DNA of 64,000 nucleotides, from positions 868,001-932,000 of the forward strand of contig NOWV01000004.1 in the NCBI GenBank assembly GCA_003344405.1, in the 5' to 3' direction. This DNA is from Trichoplax sp. H2. Lineage: Eukaryota; Placozoa; Uniplacotomia; Trichoplacea. Shown here piece after piece: positions 27,792-43,723 of this stretch (position 1 is its first letter; every line of letters starts with the position of its first letter). A program made the translations under genes and the position numbers. The notes under the pieces were generated by a model, which made no database searches, was not told the DNA's origin, and was given only the letters and a program-made list of their open reading frames with translations.

Positions 27792-30700
27792 TCAAGAGTT
27801 TCCATTTTGTCGTACAGCAATCCTTTTCGCCATTAGATCCTTAACCAAAACACTTGCTCTCTCACTCGACGATGCCTTTGATGTAGCGCTAGAGCCGGAT
27901 GTAGCGGGGGGTGTTGGTCGACTGGCACTGGTAGTTGTAGCTGGAGGTGATGTAGGTGTTGGTGTATTTGCACTAGTAGTGCCAGCACTTCCACCAGCGC
28001 CCGATTTTTTGTTGAGTAAACTGCTGAAGAAATTTGCTAAAACGCCTTCGCTCGATCCAGCAGCTGCTCCAGCTTTAGCAGTATCTCCCTAGCGAAATGA
28101 AATTAATTCCTAATAAGAATCCGGTACATCTTAGAGTTTTATGATCAAATATTGCTAGACTGTACCGGTTTCTTCATCAGGGCTGATAGCGCAGTTTTGT
28201 TAGTGGTTGCCCCAGCTGTTGATCCAATTGCAAGTGGTACTTTTGGTGCTGCAGAAGATAAGTTGGTTCTCGGTGATTGACCACCGGCGCGAGGGGATAT
28301 GCTAGCAGCTGATGCAACTTTAGCCGCTATTGTGGATCCCACAGTATCTGCCTGTAACGTAATATTAAAACTATAAAGTTTAACTTCCGACGTATCTACA
28401 AGGGTATCTGAAAAATGGCATATTTAAAGTTTACTTACAGAGTTGTTTCCGGCTGTAGCAGCGTTAGTAATAGCAGTAGAAGTAGCGGCAGACACACCAC
28501 CGACAGCTGCTGCTCCTAATGGAGGCCTGTTGAGTAGAGAAGCTACCGATGGCTTTGCTACGCCTAGGATAGACTGAAGCGTAATAAAAACTAGTATTAC
28601 AGTCCTTTTAGAAAGCAATAATGCAGACAAACTGTTTATACCTGCTGCTTAGATAAAAATATCTGGTCATCTTCTGCTACAACTTGAACAGACTCGCTTA
28701 TAGCCTTATTTTAGAATTAGATGTTATTGTTTGTTTCTAAAAATTATAAATCAATTAACAAGAAATCGTTAATTCTAGTGTACCTTCGTTGATGGAGGCT
28801 TTATGATACGTTCTTCATATGCGTCATCAGGAGAAAAGTATTTCATGTGCTCATATAAGATTCCAATCTTCTTCATGGTATCCCAACCGGAAGGTCTTTA
28901 ACGAAAATATATAAGTAACTATAGGTACTGTTGATATTTATAAATCCAGTAATATTGTGCAAATTACATGAATATAGTATCTTTCTCCACCACAGAGGCC
29001 GGATACTTAAAGGAGAACCCATATAGTCTATGCAGTAAGTATCGTAGTAATATATCCACGTTTTTCTTTTCCTTAAGCGTCGTATAGGCTAGCGTAGCAC
29101 CGTCTGATTTTGGAATCACAGTTAAGAATAATAAAATAAAACTTAATAGTAGAAGAACAATCACATTTCTTCAGGTGTAACTAGGAAGGATACAAGAAAG
29201 GCAGAATTTTCTTAGATGTTGCTGGATGAAATCAAAGTGTTCGTCTATATAATCGTGATTTTTTTCCAGTGCAGGGAAAGTATCCGACTAAAAGTCATCA
29301 TAATTATATATAATTAATCCTCACTATGTAGCTGTCAATATTTTATGGTAGAATAAGATTCCGGAAAGATTCAAAAATTATATTAATTTCGTTACAACTG
29401 ATGAATATTAGTATTAGTAACCTTGGTACCGACGACAATCAACGGGATGCCTAGATTCGAATCCAGTATACCTTCGCCAAGTGGTAGATATACTTTTTCT
29501 TCTTCTTTTAGGGATTTATCAGCATCATCTGCCACTTCAGAATATCCTTGGAATTGATTTACAACTATTGAAAGGTAAAATCATGCTAATTAAAGATTTT
29601 TAATGATAGTTCAAATTCTTTCCGTGGGCTACGTTAAAATCTATCTCCGCTTACACTAAAAATTTAAAGCAAACTAAAGGACAAGATGGAAGGATCTAGT
29701 TCAACATGCTACTTTTCTGTACTTACTGTTACTTTTCATTTCTTCTATTACATTTTTATCGATATTCAGTGACTGCATATGTTCTTTTAAAACTTTTGTC
29801 CAACCAGTGAGGCACGACATCACCTCCCAAGGTCTAGATAAGTCAACTACTAGAACGACTGCTGTATCACGCAAATTATCATTGTTAATAGCAAATTTGA
29901 GCAAAGATTTATGTTCGGCATTCCCATGTAGGATCCATACACCAAAGCGATATATCTCTATTTTATGAAGTAAAAAGTAATTTAAGTACATAAACTATAA
30001 ATAGATATGATTCTTGATTTTCAAATTAATAAAACGTATGATTAAGGAAAGAAGCATTTCAATTTGTTTCTGAGTAAAACAATGATAGCACTGAATGCAT
30101 AAATTCAAGTATAAATAGTCGTTCTTATGATCATTGAAGTAAAATAATACTGAGAGAAAATAAATTCTGAATACGTTATTAGTACTTTTAGCATCGATCG
30201 CCTTTTATCGATATACCGTATGGAGTCTTTTAATTGTTCAGTGTGTTATTACCATTGAAAAGTTTTACAATCTCTAATCTTAAATCTTGATTAATGTAGG
30301 GTAAATATAAATCTATAATCTGTTGATATTTATATCATACGCCATTTTTTTTAGAAACCTAATACAAATGTTCAACACATTCGTATTCTACTAGTAAAGT
30401 GTAATGTTAAATAACTACTCGTATAGTCATTGTCAACCAAGATATTTTTAGCAAGACAGACGATTCTGTTTTAGTTCAGACGACTATCAACGATCTAATA
30501 ACGTATAAAAGCAATAATATCTAGCTGATTTTACTACTTTTATCGTATGCTAATGCTATTGTCTTGGAAGAACATATGGCTTTTGATATATTAATCAGAA
30601 ATAAGAATATGATAGTTAGGTAAAAGATACGCAAAAGTAGCTAGCTCTTACCGTCACTGTCTTCGTCATCAACATCGATATATCGATAATCCAAGCCCGA

Positions 30701-32496
30701 ACAATGATATTTTTCTTTCTCTTCTATGTTTTTCATACGACTAATTAAAGTGGATTTTCCGCTACCATCATGACCTAATAATGTTAAGTTGTTAAATCTT
30801 AATATTTATTAAACAGTGGCAGTTATTCAGGCGAAAAATCTACAAACATCTCCGTTCGAAAGGATGGTTGTAAGTGTAATAACTGCCCCAAGGTAAAAAC
30901 GGTGGTACTACTGTACTCGTTCTAATGTTTCGTATAGAAAATACCGGTACTAACCCATGCAAAGAATATTCTAGCAACTGTCGATAGAAGAATTATGACG
31001 TTCATGGTCTTTCATTGAAAACAAAGTTTGTCGATGTTGCGATTTTTAGACCGATAAAGCATAATATCCTGTAAAGTATGTGATGCTACGATTGAGATGT
31101 ATAGGGTCTTATATCTCTATAGGTGCTATAAGTTATTTACTATTTCTAGGAAACTAAAGACTATAACATCTAAAATGGGGTAAAATATATATGGAATAAA
31201 TAAATAAAATTAGAACAAGAGAATTTTAAACTTTAACAACAGTTGTTGTACCATAAGTACAATAATTCAACTTTAATATACTTTACTGTATATACTCGTA
31301 CCGCAGTGCAAGGAGTACAATATCAGTAAATTATTGCACTATACTTTATGAAGTTAGTAAGCCACGACTTGATAATACACTAATAGTTGAGTCGAAATGT
31401 CTTAATACAAGCAATTCCGTGCTATTCGTCTCGCGTAATGCTATAAAGCTAAGATTTGTGGGACTCTATAAGCGTGTGGAGTATTTTTGGCAACTACCTA
31501 GTACAGCTTATAAACTATATTTCAGTCAATTTTTACGTAGTTTATAACGAATGTACAAATTACAGCTATTCGTCGTTTGTCTCTTACTACTGCTGCGTGG
31601 TATAATATGAAATTTACAGTTAATCTTAGCAAATTTCTTATCTATGATCTATAATATCCGACAATCTACATTATTTTTCTACTCAATGAATGTAACGATG
31701 CAGTGAGAGTCCCATACAGTACTCATAATTAGACAACACTTGTAGCTAGCTGTCATACCATAGCCGAAAAGATGAAAACAAACAAACTTTGTTGTGGCAT
31801 TAATGTTCCAGGCAGAATAACATATCTTCTTATTTATGGTTTGTAACAGGTAATAAATAACCCTTTCATCATTAATCCGTTATTGATCACAAAAGTTATA
31901 AAGGATATTTTCGTTTGGTTGATCCTAGCGAAATCCTTCATTATGATTGTCAATTGCAGCTGCGACATTTGACATACTACAGCACTGTACTCTGTGTGCA
32001 GTATGATTCTACTAAGCTATACAGTACAGTACTGCACAGTCTAGGCTACAGTATACTGTAAAGTACAGTAGTACAGTATACTATACCAATATTGAAAAAT
32101 TAAATCGCAAAATTTTTCGACATTTCAGGTGCTACTAAATTTATTTTTTCTATGATAACGATTTTCCAGATTGCATTGTAGATATGGCAAAATCCATAAG
32201 CAAACGGGAAGATATCAACATGTACAAATAAAATACTATCACCGTATATAATCCAACTAGCGTACTTACCAACAACCAACACTGATTTGTTGCCAGATAA
32301 TTTTGTTTTTGATGCATCTAATACCTCGCCTAAGATAGCAGACCTATTATGACGGTTTCAGAAAGATTATTTAACTGTGAGTAAAGTCTTTTTTCAACAT
32401 CAATTAAAAATTAAAAATTTTGCCAGTTATCTACCACAAGTCTTCATGTTCAGCAAATGATTTATTTCTATCCGCTTGTTCTACTACCAACGCCAT
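27792..32496 (-). CDS. DYNC1LI: Cytoplasmic dynein 1 light intermediate chain
   Basis: Subunit of cytoplasmic dynein that links the heavy chain to cargo adaptors through a Ras-like domain and a C-terminal helix. Twelve exons fit: 32435-32496, 32270-32343, 30652-30774, 29727-29957, 29422-29564, 29194-29287, 28968-29103, 28784-28895, 28642-28704, 28439-28573, 28166-28351 and 27792-28088, 1656 nt or 551 aa, all phases consistent. Blocks in order: EHEDLWSAILGEV, P-loop GHDGSGKST (residues 46-54), [28 protein letters not shown] (the NKxD-like region), [43 protein letters not shown] and AEDDQIFL. An Ala/Ser/Pro-rich tail follows, holding [15 protein letters not shown], the conserved helix that binds activating adaptors. 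Some orthologues have degenerate P-loops; this one keeps GxxGSGKS/T, so nucleotide binding is plausible. A GTAC cluster lies directly upstream. Confidence 0.96.
31984..32085. repeat. GTAC-palindrome patch in dynein LIC intron 2
   Basis: Short cluster of TACAGTAC/CAGTACTG words within the 5' intron, about 400 bp inside the gene. Confidence 0.7.
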
Positions 32497-32534
32497 TTCT
32501 ACGAATTTCTTGTAACGAATTTGCTTACACTTGA

Positions 32535-32990
32535 CAGTGTAAGTACTAGTACTATAAACGTACCGTAGTCTAGTTCGATACAGTACGGTACCGTACCGTA
32601 CAGTACTGTAATTAGAAATTGTACTGTACTGTACTGTACAGTACTGTAAAAATATCCACCCACCTTACAGTACTGTACAGTACACAGTAATGCATACTGT
32701 ACTAGGGGTTACAGCCGTGCAAATTATTTCGTTCCGATCTCTACAGCACAGTGTGCAGTGCACACCAGTGCCCTACACTGTGTACAGTACAGTACTGTAC
32801 TGTACAGCACGCATTCGGTATTTATACAGTACTGTACAGTACTGTAGCTACGGAGCTTGTACTGTACTATAGGTTTCAGATGGACAGAAAAAGCCGTCTG
32901 CATTCAACTGTACTAGTGACAGTCTAGTGTACTGTACACTGTACAGTGTACACTGTGTACAGGGTAACGGTACAGCAAGAACGAAAGAAA
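32535..32990. repeat. GTAC-palindrome cluster 5' of dynein LIC
   Basis: Runs of TGTACTGTAC, CAGTACTGTA, GTGTACACTGTAC and GTACCGTACCGTAC beginning about 40 bp upstream of the start codon at 32496. Orientation is symmetric. A 60-residue open frame through it is low-complexity and rejected. Confidence 0.85.
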
Positions 32991-34191
32991 AAATCTTAAA
33001 CCCCATGGGCCATGGCACACAAGATACTGTACAAGTATGAATAGTTTTAAGATGAAGTTACCAGTTTGCAATCTTCTTGGCATTTATCATAATAGTTATT
33101 TAGCATTTACGATCTTTGTTAAACTTACTTTGATGCCACTGTATTTCCACTCTACAGTACTCTATAGTGATGAATTAGTTTTCATGTTAGCGTATTTTAC
33201 AAGCAGCTAATGTATGGGTTTAACTGAATCAATGACTCATAAAATTGGGTTCAATGAATGTTGAGCACATAGTGGTACGCCTGAACCATGAACTACTAAA
33301 AGACCAAGTAGTCCATGACCTGAACATATAGATAAAAAAAATTATAAACTGAACGAGAAGGGGTAATAAGGCACTGACATCTGACTTGTAAATGTAACGA
33401 CTTTTCCCTTAAATTCTATGGGTCTGACGTACAGTTAACTTACGCGCTGCACCTTTTTATCCCTGATTCACTGTACTGTACAGTACTTCGATACAATAAA
33501 GTCGATAATGACTGAAGTTTTTCCCCAGATTTCAATTTTTGGCGTACATTTGGATATTGTAATCAAGGATTTGCAATTTTTCGCCGTATTGAAGCACTTG
33601 CCCGTAGCAACAGCATTGCTTTTTTACAAGCTAAACTTATGGGATTCTTTTACTAACTTTTTTATGGTTTAGTACTCTAGTCAACACGAATTATATAACA
33701 ACTGTTAGTGTAATTCTATTCAAGTACGAAATATTTCGTCTCCAATTTATCTACTTAGTACCCAAATAACTGTTAGCGATCACCTGGCGTGGATATAACT
33801 AGATGTAACACTTTACATGGTAGCACGTTGTCATGCTGTTGACTCATTGTAGAAATTGACCAGCATATGCGTTTCCGATTCTGGGATCAATAGTTAGTTA
33901 ATCAACGTTAAACGTAATTGAATGATTCATAGGTTATCTTTATCTGTGCTTAAGGGTTAAATCACTCCATTGTAAATTAATAGACACAATAATTAGGTGC
34001 TAAGGGGAGTTTATGCCATTTTATACTGCACGCATGAATTAAATAACGATTTTAATTACGTATTGAAGCAATCTTTTAATACATTGTATGTACCCAAACA
34101 TAAGATAACCACCTTAATTGTTGCATATCGCTACAAACAGATGCATCAAAGAATCTTTAGGCATTATCAAATTTCTAATTCTATCTAACGA
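32991..34191. other. Intergenic region upstream of dynein LIC, downstream of subunit c copy A
   Basis: About 1.2 kb between the dynein LIC 5' side and the 3' end of the subunit c gene; both genes are on the minus strand. There is one small GTAC patch at 33472-33486 and an imperfect inverted repeat near 33287-33333 (catgaactact and agtagtccatg). No gene is seen. Confidence 0.5.
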
Positions 34192-35876
<1,685 letters not shown>

Positions 35877-36087
35877 TTTGATGAGATTAAAAAGGTTGAA
35901 AAATAACGATTGCTAAAGGTGACTTAAACAGATCAAAATGACCAGCTACCAAGATGGCTACCACTTTGAAAAGCGTGCGTGCACTTTCCCAGAATGCACT
36001 TGGGCAATATGTGCAGTACCTCTGGACCGTTTCTGATATGGACCAGGATGCATCGCTGCACGCTTATCGTGTAACGGCTTTCGTACT

Positions 36088-36490
36088 TAATAAATACAGT
36101 ACAGTACAGTACAGTACTGTATCTCCCCCCAAAATTTGGAACACATGTACTGTACAATTGTACATACAGTACTGTAATATCGATTTTGGGCCACCGTAGA
36201 TTACTGTACTGTACACTGTACAGTAGAGTACACTGTACTGTACTGTACTGTACGCTGTATGAATTCTACAGTCCCACGGTTACGGTTTTAGAGGTCAACA
36301 TGTTTACTGTACAGTACAGTACAGTACTGTTCTGTACTGTAGTGTACGGTACTGTACTGTACCTGTACGGTACTGTACTGTACTCAGTATGTGTTTGACT
36401 GTACGGTGTACAGTACTGCATTATACACTGTACTGTACTGTACAGTACAATAGTGTACTGTACTGTACGTACAGTACTGTACATCTAATG
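36088..36490. repeat. GTAC-palindrome cluster 5' of subunit c copy A
   Basis: Very dense TACAGTAC/TGTACTGTAC array beginning about 210 bp upstream of the copy A start codon (35876). Every frame on both strands is open in patches and gives Y-S-T-V-Q-type nonsense. Confidence 0.88.
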
Positions 36491-36576
36491 ATCTGAATGT
36501 AAAGTATATGCGCACGAGCAGAAGCACGTAATATTGCATAAATTTGCGAATGACTTAATATTACCGGTCTAGTACT

Positions 36577-36664
36577 GATCGATCCAGCGTCTGTTAACAG
36601 CTATGAATACATCGCTGGAATGGCTTACATGATTCAAGAGCTGTTAACAGACGCTGGATCGATC
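36577..36664. repeat. Perfect inverted repeat, 26-bp arms, 36-nt loop
   Basis: The left arm 36577-36602 (gatcgatccagcgtctgtta acagct) is the exact reverse complement of the right arm 36639-36664. The arms are not built from the GTAC repeat. It lies within 20 bp of the midpoint between the two subunit c start codons. Confidence 0.95.
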
Positions 36665-36829
36665 TGCTACAATACTGTGGTGAAAAATTCGAGAAGTCCC
36701 TGCGTATAGTACCATTAGCGCCATTCAGTTGGTAACTGTTATTTTTTCAGATATACATTATGAAGTTATGGACCACTAGAACCCCGGTGCTACGGTCGGT
36801 GCTACTACTGTTCGTTATACTGTTCACTG

Positions 36830-37215
36830 TTCACTCCGTACTGTACTGTACTGTACAGTCATGACGATGACTGCAATCATGAGTTACCCGTGTTACAGCA
36901 GCTGTATTTTAGTAGACTCGTCAACTAAAAAGATCAGTGTCAAGGAGATTTTTTGAATTTACTGTACTGACTGTACTGTACTGTACTGTACAGTACACTA
37001 CAGTTCGCCGGGAAATGTGTCGCCCTTAAAAACAGCACATCCTACTACTGTAGACACAGTACTGCACTGTCCTGTACTACTGTACTGTACAGTGTACGCC
37101 ATACCTCACAGTACTGTACCATAATCCGACCGATACCCGTAATACCCGTAATAAAGTACTGTACAGTACTTTACGGTACAGTACCGTAAGCCTGTACCGT
37201 ACAGGACTCCATACA
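36830..37215. repeat. GTAC-palindrome cluster 5' of subunit c copy B
   Basis: Several dense patches of ACTGTACTGTAC and GTACCGTAC words ending about 120 bp upstream of the copy B start codon (37335). It mirrors the cluster on the copy A side of the hairpin. Confidence 0.85.
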
Positions 37216-37334
37216 GTATGACATTGTAATGATTAGTAGCTTGCAATTTTCTAAATACAATCTTTATGAGGTGATTGCATCAGCTCGTCGACACACTCGT
37301 ATTCCGTGGTTACGTGAAGACACCATATGCGAAA

Positions 37335-39585
<2,251 letters not shown>

Positions 39586-40320
39586 ACATCTGACTTAAAA
39601 AGGAATCGATGAATAGTGATTTATATTAATTACTATTAGACATCAGGGATTCTTAGCCAATTAACTATTATTATGATATTAATAGAAATCTGCTATATAC
39701 TGTTTAATGATTTCTATCTTTAATAACTCTTAATTATATAGAATAATGCTAGTAGTACATAGTTAATTGATGTAATAAGATATGCAGATCTTCTTGACCT
39801 ACATTGCAATAAATCGTCGCGTTATGACATATATATATATATATATATACTCTAGCTACATTTAGTAATCAATTGCTATACGGAGGACGGCAGGAGGCGA
39901 TTCCAGAACTTGAAGTCTTAGTGGATATCTTAACGGGTACTACTTTTGCTTTAATAGTTCCTGGTCCTAGCTTAAAGTTTGTCCTTACCTGTGCACAGTT
40001 AAAAGTTAAAGTTATCAGACAGTACCGTAAAGGCATTGTAGCTCCCATTCAAGGATGAGAGCAGTAATTTAATTTATGTATATTATATAGAATTATATGG
40101 ACAGCTTCATCACTGCACAGTCTACACTATCTGTAAGTTATTCAGCATGTTAACATGAATATGTACCGGAATCAGAGTTGCACAAAAATGACTATGGTAA
40201 TCATAAGAGGTAAAAGGAAACCCAGCCTCCATCTTGATCTCAAAAGATCTCTGGACTGCGTTTCGACTGGCAGCAGCTAGCTACCCGTGTTTAGTTTCGT
40301 AGGGACTGGAACTTAGAGTG
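39586..40320. other. Intergenic region, subunit c copy B to PIGM
   Basis: About 0.7 kb including a (TA)n run at 39829-39849. An open frame at 39873-40058 matches nothing I recognise and is not annotated as a gene. Confidence 0.5.
39829..39849. repeat. (AT)n microsatellite
   Basis: Uninterrupted AT dinucleotide run. Confidence 0.9.
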
Positions 40321-40324
40321 ACTC

Positions 40325-40415
40325 TATGTACTGTACAGTGATTAAACCGGTGACTGTCCTGTACTGTACACGGTACAGTACGTACCAAATGCAGCACTGG
40401 TACGGTACAGACAGA
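40325..40415. repeat. GTAC-palindrome cluster 5' of PIGM
   Basis: Short cluster (tgtactgtacagtg, ctgtactgtacacggtacag, ggtacggtacag) ending about 220 bp upstream of the PIGM start codon. Confidence 0.75.
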
Positions 40416-40636
40416 GAAGGGACGACTAAATGAGGAAAGAGAAGTACAGATCATTAGTACGATAGGTTTTACGGATACTTTTTTATTAGCGTCTGTACAA
40501 CTGCAGATAAAGTAAAGCAATAGTTCTTTTGTAATAATAAATTACCTTGAATAATTATAAGTAATAATTTTCTAATACCTCAATTTCTATGCCGATTTTA
40601 TTGTAATCGACAAATGTATCGATCGGAATATGAAGT

Positions 40637-42471
40637 ATGTCTCCAATAATAAAGTATTCACTCGTGGCTGGAATATTACGTTTATTTTTGATTATGTATG
40701 GAGAATGGCAAGATAAATATTTTGTTGTCAAGTATACTGACGTGGATTACAAAGTGTTCACCGATGCTGCAAGATATGTTGCAAATGGAGAATCGCCCTA
40801 CCAACGAGCAACCTATCGTTACACACCATTGTTAGCTTGGATATTAGTGCCCGCTACTACCTTGAGAATGTCATATGGAAAGCTTCTCTTCTCAGGTTGT
40901 GATATTCTATCTGGATGGCTTATTTTTGCGATATTATCAATAAAAAAAGTTACTGACAGTAATAAGATAATTTGCACTAACTTATGGCTTTTCAATCCAC
41001 TGACAATTACCGTATCTACTAGAGGCAATGCTGAGTCTTTACTATGCGTTTTAGTACTATCATCTATTTATTTCATGTTGGAAAGACGTACAACAATGTC
41101 CGCATTTTCATTGGCCCTTGCAATTCATTTTAAACTATATCCAGTCATTTATACGCTACCTCTTCTATTATCATTACATGACATTTACTACGATAGCGAT
41201 AAAGTTAATTACCATTACAATATATGGTTAAATTTATTGTGGAAATTAACCAGGTTTGAGATAATCAAGTTTATTTCGATTTGGTTACTAACCTTAATAG
41301 CAATCAACGGCTTAATGTATTGTTTGTAAGTATAACCGTAGTATTATGTACTATTCAATTTTCTTTACTATGATTGGGCTCTATGTACTATAATTAATAT
41401 CGTATTGGTAATTAAAATTATGTTAACTGCTTAATAAATAAATCTTTATTAATGGTAGGATATGGATATTTGTAGCTAAGAATTTTAATTTCAATCCAAA
41501 ATTATTTTGTCGTTTCTATACCATTAGCATAATGCTTCAGGAAATATAGTAAAATACTATCTTTGACTTGAAAATCTAATATGTATTGTTATTAATATTA
41601 CTGAGGTATGGACTGGATTACATTCAGGAGGCCTATTTATACCATCTGACCAGAGTGGATACTCGTCACAATTTTTCGTTATATTTTTACATGATGTATA
41701 TAAATGTAGAATCGTGGCTTGGATCGATTATTAGCAGATTAGCTTTCATTCCACAGCTAATACTGATGTTGATTATATCATTGTATTCGTATACTGATAT
41801 TTGCTTCTGTATGTTCGTTCAGACCTTTGCCTTCGTCACCTTCAATAAAGTCTGTACATCACAGGTATGTGACCGTATGTCCTTCATATCATACACCTTA
41901 ATACTGTTATGGCATACCCCTTAAACAGAATTCATAGTGAATCATAACAGATTTTGCGTAGTACATCATAATTAAATATGTGATTTATCGTTTTTTGTTT
42001 TAGTTGTGTGATTACACAATACAAGAATATAATATCATATACGTATAATAACCTAATACTGCATTAATAATTAATAAAACTGGTTATTCCATCGTTATAT
42101 AGTATTTTTTATGGTATCTATCCCTTCTACCTTTGGTGTTGGCGAATAATAGATTACTTAATAAGCCTAAATATTCCGCTACTTTAGGCATTACCTGGTT
42201 TTTATCACAGGTAAGTCAATTAATTATTTTGCAAGGCTTTCAACTAAGCACATCATGCTATTTTCTAAATTCAGAATTACTATCAACTCAGGTAGTCTGG
42301 CTTTTCTTTGCATACTTGGTAGAGTTCAAAGGAAAGAACACCTTTGTACTCATATGGATTGGTTCCATTTTGCATTTTTTTGTAAATATTTTTGTTTTAG
42401 CAGAAGTAATAAGACATCATGTTGGAATAGATATGTCTTTAAGCTATTCAACGGAAAAGAAAAATAATTAA
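40637..42471 (+). CDS. PIGM: GPI mannosyltransferase 1 catalytic subunit
   Basis: ER enzyme that adds the first mannose, from dolichol-phosphate-mannose, to the GPI-anchor precursor. Four exons fit: 40637-41325, 41606-41864, 42103-42210 and 42292-42471, 1236 nt or 411 aa (human about 423). The GT-C fold DXD motif is visible as YTDVDYKVFTDAARYV (D35, D37) in the first luminal loop. Other signatures are RATYRYTPLLAW, LFNPLTITVSTRGNAES, AIHFKLYPVIY, YLYHLTRVDTRHNFS, FVTFNKVCTSQ|YFLWYLSLLPL and VEFKGKNTFVLIWIG. Many transmembrane segments are evident. The last intron (42211-42291) is 81 nt, a multiple of three, and has no in-frame stop, so an unspliced message would stay open. Start chosen as the first in-frame ATG before the family's N-terminal helix. 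Confidence 0.95.
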
Positions 42472-43723
42472 AGAGCTATATTTATACCTAAAACAGTTAT
42501 GAATAATGATTTCGATGTTTTTTTTTTGCGTTTGAAAAAGTCCTGATTCATATCCTGCGAAGTTGAGCTTTATCCCTTGGTCTACTCTGGTCAGCCTAAT
42601 ACTTAATATGTCGCATTTATTCGGTTATTACTATAATATTTATCGACGAAATATTTTTGATATTCATTTAATTAAAAGCGCTTCTGTTACAAAATTGTGA
42701 GTTTGTGACTATGCTTGAATCAGTTTTTAATTAAAGATGAACCTGCTACATATCTGCTGTTTATTTCTTTCTTAATACACGAAACTATATACGAAGGAAA
42801 TAATAATGAAATATTACTTTAGAGACCATAAAGTTTTTACACGGAATTTTAACTTATTTAAGGTACTGTACAATTACGATTGAAACTAACAGAAGCTAGA
42901 CGCATTACAGTATCTTACAGTCTTTACAATACAGCATTTGGTAGGCTCTTTTATAGCACTAAAATTGGTTGATCGCAAGAGCTGCAGAAGTAGTAAGAAT
43001 TTTAAAGGCAACACCCTAATTAATTTCGATGTTGCATATAGTCGCGGTCGCGGATTGCTAGAATTCTTAATAACTTACTTCATCGTATAATACATAATAC
43101 AACATTGTGCCGTTATTATGAATACTAAATACGCGTACAGTGGTACAGTAAGATATTCTAATCCTATACAGTACTAAAAGCTTGTTGGAGTAGATATTAA
43201 CTACATAATTAATTTAAAAACTATATCAGCTTCAAATGCAAATCCCATTCTAGTATGAACATAATGCATACTCAGGACGAGCTTGCTCCATAGTATACAA
43301 TACTAAATATAATATGAAATCCTACGAATTTGCCTAAAGATTGTACGTAACTAATTACCAATCTTGCAAGGTTGGCACTATCTTACAAAAGAGGTTTCAA
43401 GATATTTTCATGTTTAAGAATATTTGATCTACAAGATAACAAATTTAGTTAGTTTTTTTGTTATATCCAATTTATTATAGCATCCGGATAATATTCTGAC
43501 AGACCATACGCGTAATTATCAATATCATGTGTGTACGTGTGTACTCGTACAACATCATATTTTTAAGCAATACAGATACTGATGTGCGGTAGATCTAATG
43601 CAAAAAGTTTTACTCTATCACATAACCATGAAGCTCGTATTAGAATAATAAAATTAAAGCGTTGTATCATTTTGGGTATTTAGAATCTCTTATGAGATAA
43701 TCTAGTAACATGTAGGGCTATCA
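42472..43723. other. Convergent 3' intergenic region, PIGM to METTL17
   Basis: About 1.25 kb, AT-rich, holding two facing 3' UTRs. No coding or repeat feature worth naming apart from isolated GTAC words. Confidence 0.5.

Noticed and set aside
39873-40058. 61-residue plus-strand open frame downstream of subunit c copy B
   Set aside because: No family recognised and no supporting splice context.
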